Source: Terramyces sp. JEL0728
Taxonomy: Eukaryota > Chytridiomycota > Chytridiomycetes > Rhizophydiales > Terramycetaceae
NCBI GenBank assembly: GCA_027603945.1
Contig: JADIIU010000185.1
Span: 1 to 19,738, forward strand
DNA: 19,738 bases
Direction: 5' to 3'
Shown here: in pieces, positions 1-8,800 of the stretch
Position numbering within the stretch: the first letter of the stretch is position 1
Layout of the letters: every line of letters begins with the position of its first letter
Position numbers and translations under genes: made by a program
Notes under the pieces: model-generated
Told to the model about the DNA's origin: nothing
Databases searched by the model: none
The model's input: only the letters and a program-made list of their open reading frames with translations

Positions 1-17
1 TTGAGAGTTTTGGACTT

Positions 18-65
18 GAGCTCTGATGCAGTTGTTTTGCTTGTCTGGAGCTCTGATGCAGTTGT
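18..65. repeat. two-copy direct repeat, 30-bp period
   Basis: The 18-base word gagctctgatgcagttgt occurs at 18-35 and again at 48-65. The bases between the copies are only partly similar, so this looks like an old tandem duplication with a 30-bp unit. Confidence 0.9.
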
Positions 66-239
66 CTAGCAGCCGATCCACTGGCTATTTGTATGTGCAG
101 CCTTTGTGTTTGGCTGTGGATGTTTCTTGGTTGCTCCGAGAAAGTATAGTTAAACCTCTGTATTTACAAGCAGAGTATTCTTTTGTGAATAAATATTGTA
201 CAAGTCTGTTTATACTCACTGTGTAAGAGGAATCTGTCA

Positions 240-286
240 AACTAGCCATGCGATACACCAAATGCAACTAGCCATGCGATACACCA
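240..286. repeat. two-copy direct repeat, 26-bp period
   Basis: A 21-base word beginning aactagccatgcgatacacc is present at 240-260 and 266-286 without mismatch, separated by five bases. It is unrelated to the duplication at 18-65. Confidence 0.9.
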
Positions 287-344
287 GATCTGTAAAGATC
301 GTCACAATAAAGTTTGGTTTGCAACAGTAGAAGATATAATTAAA

Positions 345-350
345 TTTATT
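345..350 (-). terminator. polyadenylation signal AATAAA for H2A
   Basis: The plus strand reads tttatt here, so the minus strand carries AATAAA starting 19 bases past the H2A stop codon. The hexamer implies polyadenylated histone mRNA, as in fungi, rather than a metazoan stem-loop 3' end; no clear histone stem-loop is visible. Confidence 0.6.
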
Positions 351-368
351 AGTAATGTTGAGAAACAC

Positions 369-761
369 TTATTCCATAATCTTTTCGCCCTTTCCTTTTT
401 GTGGCAAGAGTTGACTGTGGATGTTTGGCAAAACACCACCTTGTGCGATGGTTACAGACCCCAAAAGCTTGTTCAATTCCTCGTCGTTTCTGATTGCCAA
501 TTGCAAGTGACGTGGGATGATACGCGATTTCTTGTTGTCTCTGGCTGCGTTTCCGGCCAATTCGAGAATTTCAGCCGCGAGATACTCCAAAACTGCTGCG
601 AGGTAGACTGGCGCTCCAGCTCCGACTCTCTGTGCATAGTTTCCCTTTCTCAACAATCTGTGGACTCTACCGACTGGGAACTGCAAACCAGCCCTGGACG
701 ATCTCGATCTTGCTGCGCTCTTTGACTTGTCTCCTCCTGACTTTCCTTTTCCTCCTGCCAT
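369..761 (-). CDS. HTA1: histone H2A
   Basis: Core histone H2A, 130 residues, partner of H2B in the nucleosome. The sequence shows a basic N-terminal tail ([20 protein letters not shown]), the signature [20 protein letters not shown], the histone-fold helices ([22 protein letters not shown]), the docking region ([17 protein letters not shown]) and the GGVLPNIH segment. I chose the ATG at 761 because it gives the standard tail; the open frame continues 25 codons further upstream but those residues are not histone-like and would cover the TATA box. The gene is intronless, unlike the non-histone genes here. It is divergent from H2B across 160 bp. Oddity: the C-terminus ends KGKGEKIME and lacks the terminal SQ-acidic-hydrophobic motif that most fungal H2A carry for DNA-damage phosphorylation. 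Confidence 0.98.
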   Translation of the reverse strand: MAGGKGKSGGDKSKSAARSRSSRAGLQFPVGRVHRLLRKGNYAQRVGAGAPVYLAAVLEYLAAEILELAGNAARDNKKSRIIPRHLQLAIRNDEELNKLLGSVTIAQGGVLPNIHSQLLPQKGKGEKIME

Positions 762-795
762 TTTTTGCTTCTCACGACTGCTATTTTGATCTGCA

Positions 796-801
796 TTTAT
801 A
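796..801 (-). promoter_or_regulatory. TATA box of H2A
   Basis: TATAAA on the minus strand, 34 bases upstream of the H2A start codon and 6 bases from the left arm of the inverted element. Confidence 0.65.
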
Positions 802-807
802 CAGAAG

Positions 808-880
808 CTGTGCCACCGAGAATAACTCTGCTCCAAGCCACCTTTCGATTTTCAACCAATCACAACTGTTGGTGGCACAG
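808..880. repeat. inverted promoter element, ctgtgccacc / ggtggcacag
   Basis: The 10-base arms at 808-817 and 871-880 are exact reverse complements separated by 53 bases. Each arm lies 6-10 bases upstream of its own TATA box and in the same orientation relative to its gene, so this reads as one transcription-factor site placed symmetrically for both histone genes. The factor is unknown; the sequence shows only the symmetry. Confidence 0.8.
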
Positions 881-890
881 TTATGCAGCA

Positions 891-897
891 TATAAAA
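891..897 (+). promoter_or_regulatory. TATA box of H2B
   Basis: TATAAAA on the plus strand, 24 bases upstream of the H2B start codon, 10 bases past the right arm of the inverted element. Confidence 0.7.
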
Positions 898-921
898 CAA
901 ACACCAGAGAGACAGACAGGA

Positions 922-1305
922 ATGCCACCAAAGGAAGCCGCCGCAACAAAGAAGCCAGCCGGAAAAGCACCAGCAAAGACTGCTGAGAAGCAGACCAAGG
1001 CATCTGCCAAGTCCAGAAAAAAGACCAGGAAGGAAACCTTCAACACCTATATCTACAAAGTCTTGAAGCAAGTCCACCCAGACACTGGTGTTTCCAACAA
1101 AGCCATGTCCATCATGAACTCTTTTGTTGCTGACATTTTTGAGAGGGTTGCCGAAGAAGCGTCCAAGCTCGCAACCTACAACAAGCGATCCACCATCTCT
1201 TCGCGTGAAATCCAAACCGCTGTGCGTTTGATCCTCCCTGGAGAATTGGCCAAGCACGCTGTATCTGAAGGAACCAAAGCCGTCACCAAATACCAATCTT
1301 CCTAA
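922..1305 (+). CDS. HTB1: histone H2B
   Basis: Core histone H2B, 127 residues. It has a lysine-, alanine- and proline-rich tail ([19 protein letters not shown]...), the [20 protein letters not shown] entry to the fold, then [30 protein letters not shown] and the closing helix [20 protein letters not shown]. The lysine of AVTKYQSS corresponds to the conserved ubiquitination site (K123 in budding yeast). The ATG at 922 is preferred over the in-frame ATG at 883, because the latter lies upstream of the TATA box and adds non-histone residues. The gene is intronless and shares its promoter with H2A. Downstream there is no exact AATAAA, only AT-rich aataatatattaatat words. Confidence 0.98.
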   Translation: MPPKEAAATKKPAGKAPAKTAEKQTKASAKSRKKTRKETFNTYIYKVLKQVHPDTGVSNKAMSIMNSFVADIFERVAEEASKLATYNKRSTISSREIQTAVRLILPGELAKHAVSEGTKAVTKYQSS

Positions 1306-1498
1306 TTGTGTTGTTCAACATAATAATATATTAATATCTAATTATATACATTTTAGTTACTTTTGCTTATCTGTCAACTGGCAGGGATCGCTTGGTTGAA
1401 TCTGGATTTATTTCTGGATGGATGGATTGACTCGCTCAACTAGTCGCGGTTCATATTCAAAGATAAAAGAAATCACCAACTGAAGCGCTACGTAGATC

Positions 1499-1504
1499 TT
1501 TATT
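1499..1504 (-). terminator. polyadenylation signal AATAAA for PHS1
   Basis: The minus-strand hexamer AATAAA begins three bases past the TAA stop codon, implying a very short 3' UTR. The rest of 1306-1506 holds the H2B and PHS1 transcript ends; I see no gene in it. Confidence 0.55.
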
Positions 1505-1506
1505 GA

Positions 1507-2233
1507 TTATTCCGTCTTGTCTTTGCCAAACACCTTTTCAAAAACCTTACTTCGTTGTTTAATCATATGTTGATACATGAACCAGAAACCAGGACCATAC
1601 ATACCAGCGATAAAAGTAAACACAAATCCATATAGCGGTTGAGTTTGTTGTGCGAATGGAATAGCATATTGAATCAGCATGAATTCACTAGCAGCTCCTA
1701 CTGGATACAAAACGAAAAAGAATGTATATCTGATGTAAGTTGAAAACAGCGGTGCAGTTCCATAAATCAAATTCAATGCATAGTAGCCATAACGTACGAT
1801 TTCTGTAATTGACCATGCGATTACCATTGAAGAAACAAAGTAAGATTCTCTAACTGATGGATAATCGTACTTGTCTAGAATAAACCAGACCAAGAGTAAT
1901 CTTGAAGCTACTTGGATCATTGTTGGAGTTGGATCTGCTCTAACCAATCCCACAGTTGCATGGAATACCTTTGTTAAAGATAATTACCTCAAGCAAAGCG
2001 CAGGTTTGAACAATGTTTAATAGAAGAGATACTTTGGAGTATACTGAATGGTAACTCGCTGATTGGAGTTCTTGAATTACGACGACAAGGACTGAAAACC
2101 AAGCGATACAAGAGGCCAAGTTGTATGCAATGAGATAATTCTTTTGTAATGCGGATTGTTTCTTGACTTCCTTCTTTACCTCCTTTACCTCCTTTACTGG
2201 TTCCTTTTTTGTAGTTGATTTTCTAGGAGCCAT
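1507..2233 (-). CDS. PHS1: very-long-chain (3R)-3-hydroxyacyl-CoA dehydratase (PHS1/HACD family)
   Basis: Third enzyme of the ER fatty-acid elongation cycle: it dehydrates 3-hydroxyacyl-CoA to trans-2-enoyl-CoA for sphingolipid-type very-long-chain acids. Exons 2233-1988 and 1968-1507 give 235 residues. A lysine-rich cytosolic N-terminus with EVK repeats is followed by several hydrophobic membrane segments. Family motifs are present: LLEVFHATVGLVRADPTPTMIQVASR, AWSITEIVRYGYYAL, and YIRYTFFFVLYPVGAASE. Tyr170 and Glu177, seven residues apart, match the catalytic pair Tyr149/Glu156 of yeast Phs1. The C-terminus KDKTE is a KxKxx dilysine ER-retrieval signal. The LLEVFHATVGLVR block appears only when the 19-nt intron at 1969-1987 is removed. 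Confidence 0.95.
1969..1987 (-). other. 19-nt intron of PHS1
   Basis: gtaattatctttaacaaag. Removal joins GAG to GTATTCCAT and turns two out-of-frame pieces into the conserved LLEV-FHATVGLVR motif. The putative branch motif is TTAAC with its A at nucleotide 14; the intron has an unusual AAAG acceptor end. Confidence 0.93.
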
Positions 2234-2333
2234 CTGCTGAGAGGTAAACTGCTTTTTGCAAAATCGAGAAATTTGCTCAGGTTCGGGTCCTCAGTTATTA
2301 AAATTACAAGTATTTCCATCCGCAAGGAGCTGT

Positions 2334-2803
2334 TCATAACTTTGAGTTTATTAAGCCTGGTCCATCGACAAGCACACATGGTCCGCCAGAAATTACATTT
2401 AGTCCTGCTTGTTTTGCAAATTCAATTCCTTCGGAATGCTCTGATCCTGGCTGCAGCCATATGTTCTTGACTCCCAATTCGGCAGCAGTCTTTAGTACCG
2501 AAAGAGTAATAGCAGGTGGTGTAATTACTGACACCGATGTATGCTGAGGATCGCTCAATTCTTTCAAGTGTTTAATCGCTTTAAATCCTTCAATTGAATC
2601 TGATTTTGGGTTTACTGGATATATTGGCAGTTGTGAGTTTTGTTTGTAGAATAGCAATACTTTGTTTCCGAATTTTGAAGGATCAGCAGAAGCACCAACT
2701 TTCATTAACAAAGCTTACCAACTGCGAATCCCTTTGCTTGTTTAAAGAATTGACTCTGGCTCATTTTATCTGTTTTTGAAAAGAAGGAAAGCAGTCGCTG
2801 CAT
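2334..2803 (-). CDS. CoA-binding (Rossmann-fold) domain protein, YccU/CoA_binding_2 type
   Basis: Small single-domain protein of 149 residues; exons 2803-2719 and 2698-2334. The glycine loop FAVVGASADPSKFGNKVL (about residues 26-43) is the nucleotide/CoA-binding signature of the succinyl-CoA-synthetase alpha N-terminal fold. It is followed by the alternating strand-helix pattern with YPVNPK, SVSVITPPAITLSVLKTAAELGVKNIWLQPGSEHSEGIEFAKQAGLNVISGGPCVLVDGPG. No catalytic function is established for these stand-alone domains. The start could be 2803 (MQRLLSFFSKTDK, possibly a weak mitochondrial presequence) or the in-frame ATG at 2764. It is divergent from the ASH-protein gene only 36 bp away and tandem with PHS1. 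An AATAAA word (2347-2352, minus) lies inside the coding end. Confidence 0.88.
2699..2718 (-). other. 20-nt intron of the CoA-binding protein gene
   Basis: gtaagctttgttaatgaaag. Splicing G|TT GGT restores the glycine loop VVGASADPSKFG exactly. Branch motif TTAAT with A at nucleotide 14. Confidence 0.92.
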
Positions 2804-2839
2804 GGTGAAAAATTGAAATATCTTTGACGCGAAAATAGA
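2804..2839. promoter_or_regulatory. 36-bp divergent intergenic promoter
   Basis: Only 36 bp separate the divergent start codons of the CoA-binding protein (2803, minus) and the ASH protein (2840, plus). If the former starts at 2764 the gap is 75 bp. No TATA box is evident; transcription start sites must lie inside this gap or overlap the neighbouring coding sequence. Confidence 0.5.
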
Positions 2840-5800
2840 ATGTCAACAACAAAGGAGCTGCGAAACGCTGCTAGATATTTATTAAACGACACTGTACCAG
2901 ATGAATAACTCTAGACATTTACAAAATCATTTCTTTACAAAGAGAAATGGAAAATACTGATATCTGGACTGCAAGATATGGAACCAACAATTAGATATCA
3001 GGCACTGCTAAGTATAAATTTACTAGGGACCAGTATTTCAAGTAAATTAGATGATTTGGAAACGCAGATTAAGCTAGTAACGATTTTGATTGGATTAGCC
3101 GCGAATGAAGAAGTACAAACCACTAACAGTAGACCGGCATGGGCAAAAACGCTGCTGCTACTTGTTTAGCTTTCTGTGTAAAAGCATTTTCAAATTCGCC
3201 CAGTTTCCCAGAATCATGCAGCAAAATAGCATTTATAACAACAATGAACGAGCTATTAACTCACTTTCCTACAAATACAAACGCATTCCAAGACCTCAGT
3301 TTGTTTGATATCAGGACAAATATTAGCAAATCAAAATTCAACTCTAGAATCACATTAATTCACGCAATTGGATACTACATGTCAATGCCAGAGTGTCTGG
3401 ATACGAAATTTCAGACTTTTATTGATGAATTATTCAAAGGAATCTTGTCTGCAAATTCCCATCCACTACTATTGAATGCTGTGTTCAATGTCATAACGAA
3501 TCATCTTCCTAAAACCAATAGAAATCGATTAAGAGTGGAAAAGCACTATAGAGGTCCAATCAACAAGATTATTGAGCAGCATAAAGAGAACCTGGCAACT
3601 TCAGATTCACACAAATATGCGACCACGGTTTTCTTGAATGGATTACACAAATTTGTTTCTACGTGGTACATAAAACCATCAGACACCCAAATTATGTTTT
3701 CAAACAAGAATGTGGAATTTCCGATTGGGCTAACTGGATACGCAAGTCGAAGAAAAACATATCTGTACAGCTTATCAGAATCAAGCGGTACATTTGAAAT
3801 GCTGGATGACAAAGAACGAAAAGAAAGAGTGCAGTTGGGGAATTTGGAGCCATACAAACCACTTTATCCGTTTGAGTACAAATTAAAGTTGTTTGACAAA
3901 TATGTTACAGAAGGTTGCACTTAGCTAACCCAGTACCTGAAGAATTTGTTGGAGAAATAGATCCTGAAATAATTCCCACAGACAGCGTAATAGTGCCATT
4001 GAAAGAAACGTTGAGCTTCAGGCTGAAAAGTTCTACAATAGACTTTCAAACAAATCCGCAGACATTTAAACTGTTCTTGGATAATACTAGCCATGAAGAT
4101 ATGCAATTTGTCATCCAGGTTTATCCATCAGAGCATTTTACTGCCATGCCTGCATTTGGCACAATTGATAAGCAAAGCTCGTTGCCAATAATGTTGAGCA
4201 TCAAACCTCAAAATACAAGGAAAACATATATTAGAGGATATCTATATGTTCGATCAATAGAAGGGTTTCCCCTCGAAAGGTAAACGATGTTGATTCAGGT
4301 ATACATTAAACGGATACAATTTGCCGGCCATCCAAACTGCTGAAGAAATCAATTTTGGCGTTTGTGGAGTAAACGAAAGCACATCTGCAGTCTTATTGTT
4401 GACGAATCTGCTACCTGCGGATTGTTCAACGGTAATGGTAATGAAACTCTCAAAATACTCTTCGTATTTCCAAATCCCACAATCACAAGTAGTAATACCC
4501 GCAAGAGATTCCAAATGCATCATAATCAAGGGAGAGTTTCCTTTGGAAAAAGTATACAATGAAACGCTAATAATTTGTGCATTCGGCGGACAAATTATCA
4601 AAGTTAATCTGAAAGCTACAGTTGGCCCACAATTAACTATTCTTGAGGATAAACTCAATTTTGGTCCAACCGATATATTCTTTAACAGGGTCACAAAAAA
4701 ACTGAATCTGATAAACAGATGCAAGGAAACAAAGCTGCTCGTAATGGCCAAACCATCGACAAATGAAATAGAATTTAATAATGGGAGCCAATTAATTTTG
4801 AAGCCGGAAGAAGAGGTCGCTGTTCCTGTTCGGTTTCTCTCCAATATTAGTGGATACAGACAAGAAAAACTGGTGATCTCTTGTCCAACAATGCCAACAA
4901 AAACCATTCCAATAACTGCGTTTTCAGGCCCGCTAGTAAAAATACCTGCGTTCGAAGATATCTACTTTCCTTGTATTCTTGTAGGGCAAACTAGCTTTGT
5001 TAGGATTCCCATGGTTAACATGTCAAATGAAGCAGCTATTGTGACAATGTCTGTTCCAACTGGAGCTCCAATCAAGTTTACTACTATGCCTGTGGACTAT
5101 TCAACTAAAAGAACTGGCACAAGCGAATACGCTACGAAAGCCTTTAATCAAGGCGAGCAAACTGGGATCAAGCTAGGTTTATCAGCATTCACAACAACTG
5201 TAATAGAAATCTCTTTTATTGGTGCAAAAGCAGGATTTTTCCAATTACAGCTTAATTCAAACTTGCTTAAACCGTTCAAATCTGATATCAGTACCCATCG
5301 ATTATTGATTTCTGTAATGAACGAAGATAGTTTAACAACTGCACTGAATTCTACAAAACTATTAAAAGATTTTGCGTCGAAACCATTTTTACAGCCTGAT
5401 ACAGACCCAGAAGTTTTCAAAGAAGTAGAATCCCCGGCAACGAAACTAAAGAAATCTGATATATTCCATCTGGAGCCGAGTGTGATTACTGTTTTTGGAT
5501 TCAATCATCTGGCTAGAATTAACGATAGTATGGAGATGATGTACTTGGTGAATCTTACCAATGAGCCACAGCGCTATAAGCTAATCTTATCATATAATTT
5601 CAGGACAACTGTTCCTTTAGAGGGAGATATTCCCGGGTCTGCAAGTTTAGAAATCCCTATCAAATTCGATCCTTTTCTCTGCACCAATCCAGAAACAGCA
5701 ACCTTTACCACCTTTGGGAATATCACTGTGCTCGATTCAAATTTCAACGATCCTGGAATGGTTGCAGGTCAGGTATTTGGAGCAATTGGCGATTTAGTGT

Positions 5801-8800
5801 CTGTTGACATCAGGAACATGGAAAATCAAATTGAATTCCCTGATGTGCATCCAATGGAAGAAACACACAAGAGACTAATCTTCAGAAACAAGAGTAGCAT
5901 TCCATTGGTTTTGGAAGCCAAATTTGATCAAGTGGAAGATAAATCTGCACTGCAACAATCAAGTGGAGACAATTCATGGAATCCATTTACATTCACACTG
6001 AAATCAACGACTCTCAAACCATATGAATTGGCTTACATTGATGTATCGTTTAAATCTAGTGTATTTGGAGAGTTTTCATCCAAGTTGCTGCTGTCCTACC
6101 AAGATCCATACCACACGCCAAACAGCAACAAACTGAGGGGAGGCAAATTCAAATTTCTAACTCCTATTAAATTTAGTTGTAATGTAGGGTCTCAAGAAAT
6201 CACAGTCCAGCCAGAGTTTATACATTTCGGCGACTTGCCGGTTGGAGATTCGAGTATGTGCCATACTTATGTTACCAACACGAAATCAATATCAGCAACT
6301 GTATCGACAATCGCACCACAAGGAGGCTCGACAAACCCATTAATTGCCAAAGTTGCTGGTAAAGTGAAACAACAGATTGATCTGACATACATTCCAGTGA
6401 ACTTTGGGTATTTCCAGCACCAAACATTCTATTTCACCACAAACAACTGTCTAGCAATTCCGTTTTTTGGTTATGGAGGAAAGTTTGGATTGGCGACTAG
6501 CCAATGTGATTTGTTTGTAAATTATGAAAGTGAAAAAATACCAGACACGATGATTATCAACGTTGGAAAAGTACCAGCCGGGACTGAAATTCATAGATCG
6601 ATCAATATTATTAATACCGGCACCACGACCCTCAAACTTGTCAAAATCTCAAATGGAAATCCGGATTGTTGTTCGTTGGAGCCAATGTATGACAGCTATG
6701 TTGGATCTGACCAGGATGCCATTGAAAGTTCTTTCAATAGAGAATACATTGATAAAGACGAAGTGGATTTGGACAATTTAAATTATTTTGGAGACAATCA
6801 AACCCCGCCAGGTAAATTGTTGCGAAAGAACCGCGTTTCTGTCACCAACTCAAAACGATCAATCAGCACCACTGCAAAAAATAAGCAGACTTTTGCTCTT
6901 TTTGGAACATCTCCAGGAACGATTATTAAAAATCCAAACAACTTGGTGAAAATAATAGGATCATCAGCTGTGGAGTCTGTCTTGCCCACCCATATCCCAC
7001 CTCTTTCAGACTTTGCATTTCAATTTGGAATCAATGCCGAAAACTTTGTAAGCGCCAATTTAATTGTAGGGCTCGTTTTCTATACCTATTAGTTTAGGCG
7101 TACAAGGATACCGAAAAGAAGTTTCAACGTATACTTTTTGGATCCAAGGACAAGTACTAAGACCGCTAGCCCTGAGCTCTAAAAAGTTTGACTTTGGCGT
7201 GAGTCCAATTAATCAAACTCAAATATCCACAATCAAATTTGTCAATGAAGAATCGGCCCCAATTAAATGGAGCATCAGCTACGCCGGGTCAACCTTAATT
7301 CCTACTGAATTATTTACCGATAACTTGCGTCCTAAAAAAGAGATTAGATGTCCTGTACGTGTGTTTCCGCAGAGTGGTACATTGCAAGCAGGTTGCACTC
7401 AGACAGTAGAAATCCAAATGACTCCTAAAGTTGAAAACGCAAAGTTGCTATCGCTACTCACCTTAAATTCCGGCGACTACCACAAACAAGAGATAATTGT
7501 AGAGATTGTTGGAGCATCAAGCAAATTGGAGGTCGAGCCTGCTTCTCTTGATTTTGGAGTCCTTCGAGTTGGAACTCTGCGTTCACACACTCTCCGACTG
7601 TCTAATATCGGTGTACTCCAGTGCCAGTATTACGTGGAATGTTCAAATACCGATTTTTTGGGAGACCCGGAACAGGATATAATCAAAGGCGAAGAGGAGC
7701 TGGAAATCACGGTGACATACAAGCCGAAAAAGTCTGGAAAGTCAAATGCAAAGCTATATATCCACTCCATATCAGAACGAAAAGCCCCACCTATTGTTGT
7801 TTCTTTGCTAGGAATTGCCAGCTATCCTAAATTGGTTGTATTGTCAAAGGTAGTTGATTTTGGGACTGCACTGTTCCGAAGCATCAATACAAAAACTATA
7901 GAAGTTCAAAACAAAGGGGCAGCAGAAGCCCACATTGTTTACACTTGTTCCCACCCTGATATTTATATCGAGTCTTTGGAGGAAGATGCACTTTATGTAG
8001 GACCTAACCAAACAAAGGAAATTACAGTAGTTTACAAACCTCTGGTGGTAGAACGGCTGAATGCAAAAATTTACATAAATTCAAGCGATAGCAGAGGAGA
8101 AACTTATATGATTGTTTTACGAGGAAACGTCGGGATTCCTCAATTAACCATTTATCCGCCTGATGCTTTGGAAAAGCTTAACTTTGGGGTAATGGCATTA
8201 AACAAAAGACAATCGAAAAAGATCAAATTAGTCAACGAAGGAACAATATTTTTGAATTATTCAATCAAAGTTGAAGAGATTTCGATAGTCACAATCGACA
8301 AGTCTATGGGTTTCAAAAGGAACATATCGAATGTGCCTTCTCCAATTCGAATTGAGCCATCTGAAGGGAGTTTAGGGGTCGGAGAATCACAGGAGGTTAC
8401 TATTTACTTTGAACCGACAATGCTTGTTGAATATACTTATGAAATGACTTTGAAATACGAGTATCAAGATTTCACCGCATATATCACGGGAGTTGGAGGG
8501 AAATCCCAAGCAAAAATATATGGGCCGTTTACCGATTTCGACTTTGGACTCTGCAGGTTAAATAGAGTATATGAAAAAACGATACATATCTTTAATGGCG
8601 GCAATTTAGGATTTCACTATCATATTCGACCCAAACCCGCCGATGGCAGCTGGGATGTGTATACTAAGGAAGTTGGATTCATTGACGAATACAGTCCAAA
8701 TTCATCACCGCTATGGGATGGCTGGAAAGACGCATTACAAAGCGAAGGAATTAAAATTATTCCATCAGATGGATTTTGCGGAGCGCAAGAAAAGGTGTCT

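Larger units (their letters stand above)
1..368. other. intergenic stretch upstream of H2A, no gene recognised
   Basis: No protein family is recognisable on either strand; the longest open frames (about 60-66 codons) look like low-information shadows. The stretch holds two separate short tandem duplications (18-35/48-65 and 240-260/266-286), listed separately, and AATAAA-like hexamers on both strands. The minus-strand hexamer at 345-350 serves the H2A gene. It may also contain the 3' UTR of a plus-strand gene lying to the left of the window, but nothing proves that. Confidence 0.5.
762..921. promoter_or_regulatory. shared divergent H2A/H2B promoter
   Basis: This 160-bp stretch separates two divergent start codons. 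It contains TATAAA on the minus strand (796-801) for H2A, TATAAAA on the plus strand (891-897) for H2B, a perfect 10-base inverted pair (808-817 and 871-880) just outside each TATA box, and a CCAAT word at 856-860. Paired expression of H2A and H2B from one control region is the usual arrangement in fungi. Confidence 0.85.

Noticed and set aside
26..226. Possible small protein at the left end (66 codons)
   Set aside because: No family resemblance, low-complexity composition, and its first part is made by the 30-bp tandem duplication.
1400..1480. tRNA-like words (GGTTCATATTC) between H2B and PHS1
   Set aside because: I could not fold a cloverleaf with acceptor, D and T arms, and the B-box match is imperfect.
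4833..4850. 18-nt GT...AG segment inside an ASH exon as an in-frame intron
   Set aside because: It has no branch motif at the right place and encodes RFLSNIS in VPVRFLSNISGYRQEKLVI, a canonical ASH strand pattern.
7354..7371. 18-nt gtacgtg...ccgcag segment as an in-frame intron
   Set aside because: It has no YTRAY branch motif, and its codons supply the conserved VRVFPQSGTL of an ASH repeat.
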